A DNA stretch of 60,978 bases, from contig NZ_JAFCKQ010000047.1 in NCBI RefSeq assembly GCF_018130215.1, positions 1 through 60,978 on the forward strand. Reading direction: 5' to 3'. Within the stretch, counting starts at the first letter, position 1; every line of letters starts with the position of its first letter. Under the pieces are notes generated by a model that worked only from the letters and a program-made list of their open reading frames with translations, was not told where the DNA came from and did no database searches. The DNA comes from Bradyrhizobium jicamae. GTDB lineage: Bacteria; Pseudomonadota; Alphaproteobacteria; Rhizobiales; Xanthobacteraceae. This document shows, one piece after another, positions 33,204-43,302 of this stretch. The translations under genes and the position numbers were made by a program.

Positions 33204-34526
33204 TCACGCCCTCGCCTCCAGCCAGCGCCGCGCGGCCGCGATCGCAACCTCGCGCAAGGTATCGCTGGCAATCGTCTCGATCGCCTCGCCGACGAAGGCC
33301 TGGATCAGAAGCGCCTGCGCCTCCTTCTCCGGCAGCCCGCGGGCGCGCATGTAGAACAGGAGGTTCTCGTCGAGTGCACCGGTGGTCGCACCATGACCGC
33401 AGGTGACGTCATCGGCGAAGATCTCGAGTTCCGGCTTGTTGTCGGCTTCCGCTTCGTCGGAGAGCAGCAGCGCGCGGGTCATCATCTTGGCGTCGGTCTT
33501 CTGGGCATGGGGACGCACGATGATGCGGCCCTGGAACACCGAATGGGCGCGATCGTCGACGACGGCGCGGAATATCTCGCGGCTGTCGCAATGCGGCACC
33601 GCGTGATCCAGCAACAGCGTGGTGTCGGCGTGCTGCTTGCCGTTGATCAGATTGACGCCGTTGGTCTCGACCTTCGAGCCCTCGCCTGCGAAAGCCACCG
33701 TGAGCTGGTAGCGGCTGACATGGGCGCCGGTGGTCATGCCGAACGTGTTGAAATGGGCGTGCGCGCCGAGCGAGACGGTCGCGGACGAGATGTTGAAGGC
33801 GCCGGTTGCGTCCTCGACCAGACGGACGTGGTCGAGTCGCGCATCGTCGCCGATCGCGACGACCAGCGCGTCGTGCGCCTGATAGGCGGTAGCGCCGTCG
33901 GCGGCGAGATAGCTCTCGACCAGGGTCGCGACGGCGTCGCGGCCGAGACGAAGCAGCGAACGCGTGACGATGGCACCCGGCGCAGCGGCGGACGCGATGT
34001 GTACGATCTGCAGCGGCTGCGTCAGCACCGTCCCGTTGGCGACTTCGATGACGACGCCGTCGGTCGCAAGCGCCGCGTTGAGCGCGATCATCGGGTTGGA
34101 ACTGTCAGCCGTGAAAGCCTGTCCCGAGAGCGCATCGCCTGCCTCGAGCACGTCGCGAAGCGGCCGGATGGTCAGGCCCTTCTGCAGCCCGGCCAGATCA
34201 GACAGGTCAGGCGCGAACACGCCGTCGACCAGCACGAGACGGCGCACGCCCTCGATCGCCTGCGCTTTCGCGGTGCCCGCGGCGCGGTCAAGTGCGGTCG
34301 CATCCGGCTGCGGCGCAAGCGGCAGCACCTCGCGCATCAGCGCGCGCAGATCGGTGTATTTCCAATCCTCGATCCGCCGGTGCGGCAGGCCCATGCGTTC
34401 ATAGGCCTCGAACGCCTGGCGCCGCAGATCTGATATCGCACCCTTGCCCGGCAGCCTGTCGCGCGCGACGGCAAATGCATCGCCAAGCGCGCGTCCGGTC
34501 CCGGTCTTTGCCACAACAACGTTCAT
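33204..34526 (-). CDS. sufD: Fe-S cluster assembly protein SufD
   Basis: SufD is the SufB paralog that forms the SufBC2D scaffold. The 440-residue protein has the beta-helix core region with FNTFGMTTGAHVSRYQLTV, HCDSREIFRAVVDDRAHSVFQGRI and the family signature ADDVTCGHGATTGALDENLLFYMRARGLPEKEAQALL near the C-terminus. The His in CGHGAT is the conserved residue implicated in cluster formation. The gene is 18 nt after sufC and abuts sufS. Confidence 0.95.
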   Translation of the reverse strand: MNVVVAKTGTGRALGDAFAVARDRLPGKGAISDLRRQAFEAYERMGLPHRRIEDWKYTDLRALMREVLPLAPQPDATALDRAAGTAKAQAIEGVRRLVLVDGVFAPDLSDLAGLQKGLTIRPLRDVLEAGDALSGQAFTADSSNPMIALNAALATDGVVIEVANGTVLTQPLQIVHIASAAAPGAIVTRSLLRLGRDAVATLVESYLAADGATAYQAHDALVVAIGDDARLDHVRLVEDATGAFNISSATVSLGAHAHFNTFGMTTGAHVSRYQLTVAFAGEGSKVETNGVNLINGKQHADTTLLLDHAVPHCDSREIFRAVVDDRAHSVFQGRIIVRPHAQKTDAKMMTRALLLSDEAEADNKPELEIFADDVTCGHGATTGALDENLLFYMRARGLPEKEAQALLIQAFVGEAIETIASDTLREVAIAAARRWLEARA

Positions 34527-34544
34527 CGCAAAATCCGTTCCGCG

Positions 34545-35297
34545 TCAGGCAGCGTCTTCGAACTGCGCGTAGCCGGACTCTTCCAGCTCCAGCGCCAGCT
34601 CCTTGCCACCGCTCTTGACGACCCGGCCCTTCGACATCACGTGCACGACATCGGGCACGATATAGTTGAGCAGCCGCTGATAGTGGGTGATCACGACCAT
34701 CGCGCGATCCGGCGAGCGCAGCGCGTTGACGCCGTCGGCCGCGATCCGCAGCGCATCGATGTCGAGGCCGGAATCCATTTCATCGAGGATGCAGACGGCC
34801 GGCTCGAACAGCGCCATCTGCAAGATCTCGTTGCGCTTCTTCTCGCCGCCGGAAAAGCCGACATTGACGCCGCGCTTGAGCATGTCCTGCGGGATGTTCA
34901 GCGACTTGGCGACCTCGCGGACCTTCTTGAGGAAGGCCGGCGACGAGATCTCGTCCTCGCCGCGCGCCTTGCGCTGCGCATTCAATGCAGCATGCAGGAA
35001 ATTCCAGGTGGTGACGCCGGGAATCTCGACCGGATACTGGAACGCCAGGAACACGCCCTTCGCGGCGCGCTCGTTGGGATCCATCTCCAGGAGGTCCTCG
35101 CCCCTGAACAGGATCTGTCCGCCGGTCACCTCATAGCCGGGCTTGCCGGCGATGACATGCGAGAGCGTGGACTTGCCGGAGCCATTCGGCCCCATGATCG
35201 CATGCACCTCGCCCGGATTCACCGAGAGCGAGAGCCCGTGGAGAATCTCGCGCTCATCGACGCGGACTTTCAGATCTTTCACTTCAAGCAATGACAT
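34545..35297 (-). CDS. sufC: Fe-S cluster assembly ATPase SufC
   Basis: SufC is the soluble ABC-type ATPase that drives SufBC2D. The 250-residue protein has Walker A GPNGSGKST (residues 38-46), Q-loop FQYPVEIPGV, ABC signature FSGGEKKRNE, Walker B CILDEMDSGLD and the His switch in VITHYQRLL. Start ATG 35297 follows AGGAAGAATGTG; the open frame continues upstream to 35606, but that part is antisense-like reading through the sufB end. It sits between sufB and sufD as usual. Confidence 0.96.
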   Translation of the reverse strand: MSLLEVKDLKVRVDEREILHGLSLSVNPGEVHAIMGPNGSGKSTLSHVIAGKPGYEVTGGQILFRGEDLLEMDPNERAAKGVFLAFQYPVEIPGVTTWNFLHAALNAQRKARGEDEISSPAFLKKVREVAKSLNIPQDMLKRGVNVGFSGGEKKRNEILQMALFEPAVCILDEMDSGLDIDALRIAADGVNALRSPDRAMVVITHYQRLLNYIVPDVVHVMSKGRVVKSGGKELALELEESGYAQFEDAA

Positions 35298-35356
35298 CAC
35301 ATTCTTCCTGAGCGTCATCCCGAGGCGCGTCAGCCGCGACCCTGCAAAGGGATGGA

Positions 35357-36853
<1,497 letters not shown>

Positions 36854-36936
36854 TCAATCCTCCGCTCGCGGTTTCAAGGACCGCGGTGGATCTCAGTTCC
36901 GAACGTCTATCACGAAGCTTGTGGGACGAAACGGGC

Positions 36937-36951
36937 TTAGAACGGTTCAAG
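36937..36951. promoter_or_regulatory. Irr-box-like motif before sufB
   Basis: On the minus strand CTTGAACCGTTCTAAG contains TTCTAA, half of the TTAGAA/TTCTAA motif used by the iron regulator Irr in alphaproteobacteria; the other half matches only in part. It overlaps the stop codon of the upstream desulfurase and lies about 84 nt before sufB. Iron control of suf genes is known in this group, but this site alone is weak. Confidence 0.25.
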
Positions 36952-38104
36952 CCGTGTTTCGTCGCTCCCCTCTAACTAAGGTATCGGCGAGCTTTCGCCA
37001 AGCCTTGAGGGCCAATTCCACGTCTGTCTCTGATGTAGACCAGCCCAGACTGAGCCGCACCGCTCCTTGTGCAACATCCGAACGGTATCCCATTGCCGCG
37101 AGCACATGGGAGGGCTGCACCTTGCCCGACGAGCACGCCGAGCCGGAGGACACGGCCACCCCGGCAAGGTCGAATCCGATCACCGCCGTCTCGGCCTTCA
37201 TCCCCGCTGCAGTGAACAGAATGGTATTGGGTAACCTTTCGATGTGATCCGAGAACACAATTGTGCCCGGGGTCTCCCGCAACCCTTGCTCGAGACGGTC
37301 GCGCAGGACCCTTACCCGGCCAGCATCGTCGCCGAGCGCGGCCATCGCCGCCGCGGCCGCCGCACCAAAGGCGGTAATCCCGGTGACGTTCTCCGTCCCG
37401 GCCCGGCGCCCCAGCTCCTGCCCGCCGCCGCGAAGCAGCGCCTCCAGCCCCTCCACGCCCTCGGCCACGACAAGCGCGCCGACACCCTTGGGGCCGCCGA
37501 TCTTGTGCGCCGACAAGGTCAGCATGTCAGCGCCCGTCGACCCCAGATCGAACGGGATCTTGCCGAAGGCCTGGATGGCGTCGACATGCAACAGCCCGCC
37601 GGCCGCATGGACGATGTCGGCAACCTCTGCGACCGGCTGAATCGCCCCGGTCTCGTTGTTGGCCAGCATCACCGATACCAGTGCCGGCCCGCCATCCGCG
37701 AGCAGCGCGCGCAGATGACCGAGATAGATGACGCCCGTGCTCGTGACACGGATTTGCTCGATCGCACCGGCTGCAAACCGTCCACCGGCCAGCACCGAGG
37801 CGTGCTCGATCGCCGAGACCAGCAGCCGCACGACCGGCGCAGCCGCACCGCGCCGCAAGCGCGGGGTCAGCGCCAGCGCATTGGCTTCCGTTCCGCCCGA
37901 CAAGAACACCACATCCTGCGGCCGCCCCCCGACCGCCTGCGCGATCGTGCCGCGGGCATCCTCGACCAGACGCCTTGCCTTGCGGCCCTCGCTGTGCACC
38001 GACGACGGGTTGCCGCTCTGGTCCCACGCGGCCACCATCGCCGCCTTCGCTTCGGGGCGAAGCGGCGTGGTTGCGTTCCAGTCGAGATAGACGCGGTCGG
38101 CCAT
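36947..38104 (-). CDS. Cysteine desulfurase, NifS/IscS type (group I)
   Basis: The 385-residue PLP enzyme differs from the SufS in the same operon. Group I features are YLDWNATTPLRPEA, VSAIEHASVL, NNETGAIQPVAEV, the PLP lysine in TLSAHKIGGPKG, and a catalytic Cys in the longer flexible loop GVAVSSGSACSSGKVQPSHVL. It can supply sulfur for Fe-S clusters, thiolated tRNA or cofactors. Start ATG 38104 is preferred over 38119. It heads the suf run, and having both desulfurase types together suggests backup or separate sulfur routes. Confidence 0.93.
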   Translation of the reverse strand: MADRVYLDWNATTPLRPEAKAAMVAAWDQSGNPSSVHSEGRKARRLVEDARGTIAQAVGGRPQDVVFLSGGTEANALALTPRLRRGAAAPVVRLLVSAIEHASVLAGGRFAAGAIEQIRVTSTGVIYLGHLRALLADGGPALVSVMLANNETGAIQPVAEVADIVHAAGGLLHVDAIQAFGKIPFDLGSTGADMLTLSAHKIGGPKGVGALVVAEGVEGLEALLRGGGQELGRRAGTENVTGITAFGAAAAAAMAALGDDAGRVRVLRDRLEQGLRETPGTIVFSDHIERLPNTILFTAAGMKAETAVIGFDLAGVAVSSGSACSSGKVQPSHVLAAMGYRSDVAQGAVRLSLGWSTSETDVELALKAWRKLADTLVRGERRNTA

Positions 38105-38137
38105 GCGCCGTCTTAGCACCTTTTGCGCGACGTCAAA

Positions 38138-39347
38138 TCATTCCGCAGCCTGGCTGCGAGCCTGCAGCAACGCCGGCCGCGAGGTCATCATCTTCAGGCC
38201 GAACAGCGGCCGGAGGATGTTCACGCGCCGCACGACCTCATAGGTCACCGCACAGGACGCCGCCGTGCCCGCGATCACGACCGACGCTTCGAGCCAGGCC
38301 GGCAGGTCGTAGCCGTGCAGCGCATGCGCGATCATGATGATCGCGGTCTGATGCACGATATAATATGGGAAGATCGCATCCGTCAGGTATCGTCGCGCCG
38401 CCGAATCCGCCGTCAGCCAGCGCCGGGCAAAGCCGAGCACGGCCACGATGCAGAACCATTGGTAGCAGCCATAGGCGACGCCGACATAGACCTTCGGGAT
38501 TCCGCGCCCCATCGATATCAGCACGAGGAAGGACGCGAACACGGCCGTAGCGAGCGCCAGGGCAAGCCAGCGCTGCCGTTCGATGCTGTCCCAGACGGTC
38601 TCCGCGCGGGCCAGCCCGAAGCCGAGCAGGAAGACGGTGGCGTACTGCGCGTGATCGTACCAGTCGCCGAAGAGTGCATGCGTCATGGGAAAGGCCGGAT
38701 AGATAGGCTGCAAACAGCAGCGCCGGCAGCACCACGATCCTCACGCCGGCGAACGCGATCGCAAGCCCGCGCTCGATCCAGCCGAGCAGGCCGGGCAGCG
38801 CCAACAACGCCGCACCGAAAGCCATCGTGTAGATCCAGAGGTAGACGACGAACCAGAGATGGTTCCAGGTCGGCAGGACGATGCAGGGGTTCGGACAGAA
38901 TTCCTTTCCGAACGCAAGGTAGTGCCGCAGGTAGAAATCGACGAAACCGGCGGGGTAGCCAAGCGCCTCCACGATCTGGTCATAAGATTGCACCGGCACG
39001 ATCGCGAGCATGCCGAACACCAGCGGGATCAAGAGCCGCACCGACCGCGCACGGAGCAGCGGCGGCAGCCTGTATTTCTGCAGCATGAACCGGGTGGCGA
39101 CGCCCGACACCAGGAACAGCAGCGCCAGCCGCCACGGATTGAGCACCAGCATCAGCGGCTCCAGCGCCGTGATCCGGTGAACGCTCTTGATGTGGAACCC
39201 CCAGGATACGTAGAGCATCCCGACGTGGTAGAAGATCAAAAGCCCGAAGGCGGCTATCCGGACCCAGTCGAGATCAACCCGCCGCACCTCGCGATCGCGT
39301 GGCGCTCGATCGGGCCCGATGTCGGCGGTCTGTGATATGTCTGTCAT
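38138..39347 (-). pseudogene. Acyltransferase family 3 membrane protein, frameshifted
   Basis: Two adjacent frames encode one acyltransferase-3/OpgC-like protein with about ten membrane helices. The 5' frame from ATG 39347 (AAGGACC before it) covers VDLDWVRIAAFGLLIFYHVGM to PALLFAAY, and the second frame resumes with YPAFPMTHALFGDWYDHAQY and continues to 38138. At the junction GATA occurs twice in tandem (38698-38705); removing one copy restores a single frame of about 403 codons. Such proteins O-acylate glucans or polysaccharides. It is divergent from a LytTR regulator, 42 bp apart. It is either a true mutation, a phase-variable repeat or a sequencing error. Confidence 0.85.
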
Positions 39348-39389
39348 GGCTTGGTCCTTGGCTTGATCCTGTGTTGCGCTGATAACCGC

Positions 39390-40346
39390 ATGTCCGACGT
39401 CAAAAATGCGCCCGAAAACCCCGGCGTCGAGCCGGTTTGGGATCAGAACCAGGCCTCCTGGGATGAGTCGTCGCCGCGTGGGACGAACGGTTGGCTGCGC
39501 GGGATGACTGGTCGCGATCTCCGGTTCTATGCGCCAACGGTGGCGATCGCGCTGACGGTCGGTTTGGTGAACGCGCTGACGTCAGCGCAGGACAGCGCCT
39601 GGCGCGGCAACCCTTACGACCTCCGGACACCCCTGCTCTGGGAGATGTCGAGCGTCGCGGTGATCATCCTGCTGTCGCCGATCCTGCTCGCCGCCGTCAG
39701 ACGCATGCGCCGCCTGTCGGGCTGGCCGCTTCGGATCGCGCTGGCCGCAACCGCGATCGTCGTCTTTTCGGCCCTGCACATCCTCGGAATGGTTGTTATC
39801 CGCAAACTCGCGCTGCTGCTCGCCGGCGGCTCCTATGATTTCCACCTATCGGTCACGACCCTGCTCTACGAGTTCCGCAAGGACGTCTTGAGCTGCGTGC
39901 TGATCGGCGGGACGTTCTGGCTGTTCGACGAACGCCTAAGCGCACGCCAGGCCCCGTTGATGCAACCTGTCCCGCAACGGGCGGATTCCGACGCGGAGCC
40001 GGCGCCCGCGATGATCTGGCTGCGCGATGGCGCGACGCGGACCCGGATCGAGCCGCGCGACCTGATCTCGGTGAGCTCTGCGGGAAACTATGTCGAATAC
40101 AGCCTGACCAACGGCAGCAGCCATTTGATCCGCGGCACGCTCGCTGCGGCCGAGTCAGAGCTCGCGCGCTTCAATCTCACGCGCATCCACCGCACCCGCC
40201 TCGTCAATCTCGATCGCGTCACCGCAGTCGCGGTGAAGCCGTCGGGCGACTTCGAGCTGACCTTCGACAATGGGCTGGTGATTCAGGGCAGCCGTCGCTA
40301 CCGGGGTGCGCTTGTCGGACTGGACCGGGCGCATTCTGCGAACTGA
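39390..40346 (+). CDS. Membrane LytTR-domain transcriptional regulator
   Basis: The 318-residue protein has four hydrophobic helices in the N-terminal half (about 45-62, 85-103, 115-137 and 160-178) and a C-terminal LytTR DNA-binding domain at about 215-312. That domain includes RDLISVSSAGNYVEYSL, RGTLAAAESELARFNLTRIHRTRLVNLDRV and GSRRYRGAL. Such one-component regulators bind paired repeats and often control a neighbouring gene; the divergent acyltransferase is the likely target. The start is uncertain: ATG 39390 is used, TTG 39351 and ATG 39504 are alternatives. Confidence 0.87.
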   Translation: MSDVKNAPENPGVEPVWDQNQASWDESSPRGTNGWLRGMTGRDLRFYAPTVAIALTVGLVNALTSAQDSAWRGNPYDLRTPLLWEMSSVAVIILLSPILLAAVRRMRRLSGWPLRIALAATAIVVFSALHILGMVVIRKLALLLAGGSYDFHLSVTTLLYEFRKDVLSCVLIGGTFWLFDERLSARQAPLMQPVPQRADSDAEPAPAMIWLRDGATRTRIEPRDLISVSSAGNYVEYSLTNGSSHLIRGTLAAAESELARFNLTRIHRTRLVNLDRVTAVAVKPSGDFELTFDNGLVIQGSRRYRGALVGLDRAHSAN

Positions 40347-40629
40347 GCTGTCCGATGCCGGGGCATCCCTGCGTTTTCCACGTCTGATCAAAAGCTTATG
40401 CTGCTTCCATGATTTGGCGACGGAAGCCGGCGGGTGCACAAAATCCTTGATTTTTGCCCCATTGCTCATGCTAGAAGGCGGCCTCAAAGTTCAACAGCGC
40501 CCCGCGTGGGCATCGTTCAACCGACGCCGATCACCCTTTCGTCGAGCCGCTTCGTCTGCCGGGTGCCGATGAAGTCAGCTGACATTCGGTCGATGCGCAT
40601 GGATCAACCGAAGGATCACAGAGATCGCG

Positions 40630-41277
40630 ATGCCTGAAGTCATTTTCACCGGTCCCGCCGGCCGCCTCGAGGGCCGCTACCATCCCGCCAAGCAGAAGAA
40701 CGCGCCGATCGCGATGATCCTGCATCCGCATCCCCAGTTCCACGGCACGATGAACCACCAGATCGTGTACCAGTGCTACTATGCGTTTGCGCATCGCGGC
40801 TTCTCGGTGCTGCGTTTCAATTTTCGCGGCGTCGGTCGTAGCCAGGGCTCGTTCGATCACGGCACCGGCGAATTGTCTGACGCCGCAAGCGCGCTCGACT
40901 GGGCACAGGCGATCAATCCGGAAGCGCGGGCCTGCTGGGTCGCCGGCTTCTCGTTCGGCGCCTGGATCGGCATGCAGCTTTTGATGCGCCGGCCCGAGGT
41001 CGAGGGCTTCATCTCGATCGCGCCGCCCGCCAATCTCTACGATTTCTCGTTCCTCGCGCCCTGCCCCTCCTCGGGCCTGATCGTGCATGGCGACAGGGAT
41101 GCGGTGGTGCCGCCCAAGGACGTCAACACCCTGGTCGAGAAGCTGAAGACGCAAAAGGGTATCGTGATCGATCAGCAGGTCATCCCCGGCGCCAACCATT
41201 TCTTCGACGGCAAGCTCGAGCCGCTGATGGAGACGGTGACCGGCTATCTCGACATGCGTCTCGCCAACGTGCGGTAA
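40630..41277 (+). CDS. Alpha/beta hydrolase (COG2945-like)
   Basis: The 215-residue cytoplasmic hydrolase has the oxyanion segment ILHPHPQFHGTMNHQ, RFNFRGVGRSQG, nucleophile Ser in AGFSFGAWIG (GxSxG), the Asp in HGDRDAVVPP and the His in PGANHFFDG. This compact family is conserved in alphaproteobacteria but has no established substrate. Start ATG 40630. The 283-nt gap before it carries only weak promoter-like sequence. It is convergent with the glutathione transferase gene. Confidence 0.88.
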   Translation: MPEVIFTGPAGRLEGRYHPAKQKNAPIAMILHPHPQFHGTMNHQIVYQCYYAFAHRGFSVLRFNFRGVGRSQGSFDHGTGELSDAASALDWAQAINPEARACWVAGFSFGAWIGMQLLMRRPEVEGFISIAPPANLYDFSFLAPCPSSGLIVHGDRDAVVPPKDVNTLVEKLKTQKGIVIDQQVIPGANHFFDGKLEPLMETVTGYLDMRLANVR

Positions 41278-41287
41278 GCGACGCTCG

Positions 41288-41965
41288 CTACGCCGCGAGC
41301 TTCAACATGTGCGCATTGTAGCGCCCGAGGAACGCGCGCAGCAGATCCGGATAATCCGACGAGACGGCGCTGCGCACGCTCGGTCGCTGCGCCAGTGCCG
41401 CACGCCATATCCGCACCTTCGGCGTATCGGCGAACACCGCAAGATCGGCCAGTTGGTCGAAAACGTCGAAATAGCGGAAGATCGGCGCGAACACCGCATC
41501 GACCAGGCTGAACGCCTCGCCGGCGAAGAACGGGCCCGCCCCGAGCGCAGCATCGACACGCGCGAACTTCGCGGCGACCGCCTGCCGCTTGCCTTCGAAC
41601 GTTTCAGCATCGGTGGTGGTCTCGAGCCCCCAGAGATCGCTCAGGATCGCCGAGCCGAACTCCATCCAGGCACGATGCTCGGCACGAACGAGCGCATCCT
41701 GCGGATGCAGCCTGGCGCCTGATTGCGTCTCCTCGATGTATTCGCAGATCACGTTGCTCTCGAACAACGCGACCTCGCTGCCGTCGTCGCCGGACACGAC
41801 CAGGACCGGCACCTTGCCGAGCGGCGAGATCTTCAGGAACCAGTCCGGCTTGCTGGCGAGATCGATATCGATCCGCTCGAACGGCACGCCCTTCTCGGTC
41901 AGCGCGATCACCGCTCGCTGCACGTAGGGGCAAAGCTTGTGACTGATCAGTTTCAGGGCGGCCAT
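41288..41965 (-). CDS. Glutathione S-transferase family protein
   Basis: The 225-residue protein has an N-terminal thioredoxin fold with LISHKLCPYVQRAVIALTEKGVPFE, where the Cys in CPYV suggests an omega/beta-type redox thiol, the cis-proline KVPVLV, and the glutathione-contacting ESNVICEYIEE. The helical C-terminal domain has FFAGEAFSLVDAVFAPIFRY. It may detoxify electrophiles or reduce mixed disulfides. Start ATG 41965 is chosen since the longer frame runs through the palindromic operator. Two palindromes directly upstream suggest tight regulation. Confidence 0.9.
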   Translation of the reverse strand: MAALKLISHKLCPYVQRAVIALTEKGVPFERIDIDLASKPDWFLKISPLGKVPVLVVSGDDGSEVALFESNVICEYIEETQSGARLHPQDALVRAEHRAWMEFGSAILSDLWGLETTTDAETFEGKRQAVAAKFARVDAALGAGPFFAGEAFSLVDAVFAPIFRYFDVFDQLADLAVFADTPKVRIWRAALAQRPSVRSAVSSDYPDLLRAFLGRYNAHMLKLAA

Positions 41966-41981
41966 GGCGAACCTCGCGAGA

Positions 41982-42019
41982 TTAATGCACTTGCATCTAA
42001 TTACATGCAAGTGCATTAA
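41982..42019. promoter_or_regulatory. Twin palindromic operator upstream of GST gene
   Basis: TTAATGCACTTGCAT (41982-41996) and ATGCAAGTGCATTAA (42005-42019) are perfect inverted copies separated by CTAATTAC. Each arm contains its own palindrome ATGCA-NN-TGCAT (41985-41996 and 42005-42016), centred 20 bp apart, two helical turns. It lies 16 bp before the start codon. This is the pattern of a dimeric repressor, MarR-like for example, binding twice; no regulator gene is adjacent. Confidence 0.65.
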
Positions 42020-42049
42020 ACCGTCAAGGTCGATGCGTCAGCATCCACA

Positions 42050-43153
42050 TCACGGCCGCGCGATAACCCCTCCGGTCATCGGGATCGCCACGCCCGTGGT
42101 GGCGGGATAGCTGAGCGGCAGGCCTTTCAGGCCGCGCGCGGCGAGGAAGCCGAAGGCCTGGGCCTCGATCGCATCCGACGCCCAGCCCAGCCTCTCGGCG
42201 GGCTCGACGGTCGCCGGCGCCAGACGCTCGCGCAGCATCCGCAGCATGGTCAGGTTGGAGGCGCCACCCCCGGCAATGATCCAGCTCCTCGGCCGCTTCG
42301 GCAGCAGCGGCACGATGCGGGCGATCGCGGCGGCGGTGAAGGCTGTCAGCGTCGCAGCACCGTCGGCGGGCGGCATGGCGCCCAGCCTGAGACTGGCAAA
42401 GTCGTTGCGGTCGAGCGATTTCGGCGGCGGCTTGGCGAAGAACGGCAACCTCAGCGCCTGCGCGATCCACCCCTCGTCCGGCCTGCCCTGCGCTGCAAAC
42501 CGACCCTCGGTGTCGAACGGCTGGTGCATCTCGCGGTACATGAAGTCGTCGAGCAGCGCGTTGCCGGGCCCGGTGTCGCAGGCGATCAACGTGTCCGCAC
42601 CGTCGATATAGGTGATGTTGGAGACGCCGCCGACATTGACCACGACGATCGGCCCCTCGCGGTTCAACGATTGCGCCAGCGCCCGGTGATAGACCGGCAC
42701 GAACGGCGCGCCCTGCCCGCCGGCCTCGACGTCGGCGGCGCGGAAGTCGTGCATGACGGGGACGTGGATGGCCTTGGCGAGTGCCGGGGCGTCGCCGATC
42801 TGCACCGTCAGCCGCCGCTCGGGGCGGTGCAGCACGGTCTGGCCATGGAACCCGACGATGTCGATATCCTGGGCAGTGATCCGGTTCTGTGCCGTGAAGG
42901 CCGCGACCGCCTCGGCATGCGCGATTGTGACGGCTTGCTCCGCCTGCCGCAGAATCCCCGGCCGCGCATCGCGCTGCGGCAAGTGGGCAGCCTCAACCAG
43001 TGCCTGCCGCAGCAGGCTGCGTTCGCCCTCGGTATAGGGCCGATAGCCGGTGGGGCCGAAGGCCTTGACCTGGCGGCCGTCGGTCTCGATCAGCGCTACG
43101 TCGACCCCGTCGAGCGAGGTGCCGCTCATGAGACCGAGTGCGGTTAGCATCAT
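42050..43153 (-). CDS. anmK: Anhydro-N-acetylmuramic acid kinase
   Basis: AnmK phosphorylates and opens 1,6-anhydro-MurNAc to MurNAc 6-phosphate during peptidoglycan recycling. The 367-residue length fits. Motifs are GLMSGTSLDGVDVAL at the N-terminus (ATP phosphate loop), IVGFHGQTVLH, VVNVGGVSNITYI, the catalytic region ACDTGPGNALLDDFM, and IIAGGGASNLTML in the C-terminal lobe. Two ATGs stand in tandem at 43153 and 43150. It is divergent from tyrS across 149 bp. No murQ is present in the window. Confidence 0.95.
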   Translation of the reverse strand: MMLTALGLMSGTSLDGVDVALIETDGRQVKAFGPTGYRPYTEGERSLLRQALVEAAHLPQRDARPGILRQAEQAVTIAHAEAVAAFTAQNRITAQDIDIVGFHGQTVLHRPERRLTVQIGDAPALAKAIHVPVMHDFRAADVEAGGQGAPFVPVYHRALAQSLNREGPIVVVNVGGVSNITYIDGADTLIACDTGPGNALLDDFMYREMHQPFDTEGRFAAQGRPDEGWIAQALRLPFFAKPPPKSLDRNDFASLRLGAMPPADGAATLTAFTAAAIARIVPLLPKRPRSWIIAGGGASNLTMLRMLRERLAPATVEPAERLGWASDAIEAQAFGFLAARGLKGLPLSYPATTGVAIPMTGGVIARP

Positions 43154-43182
43154 CGAAGATCAGCCCCAGCCGGGAACCCGGC

Positions 43183-43209
43183 TTGTCTCAAACAAGTACA
43201 TCCTATAAT
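43183..43209 (+). promoter_or_regulatory. Promoter candidate for tyrS
   Basis: TATAAT (43204-43209) matches the consensus -10; the -35 is imperfect (TTGTCT at 43183-43188, 15-bp spacing, or GCTTGT at 17 bp). It lies 93 nt before the tyrS start and points towards tyrS. Confidence 0.45.
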
Positions 43210-43302
43210 GCCACAGCGCGTCCGCCTGCGGCAGCTTATCGACCATGGTTCCGCAAATAGATGCAAAAACCGTAAAACAAGAATGATCTGAGTCGCAGAC
43301 AC

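Noticed and set aside
35298..35356. Separate gene or operator between sufB and sufC
   Set aside because: The short stretch resembles a fragment of a common intergenic repeat and has no ORF or palindrome of note.
40409..40450. 13-codon ORF starting MIWRRK as a possible leader peptide
   Set aside because: The upstream TATGCT lacks a credible -35, there is no paired hairpin, and the downstream hydrolase gives no reason for attenuation.
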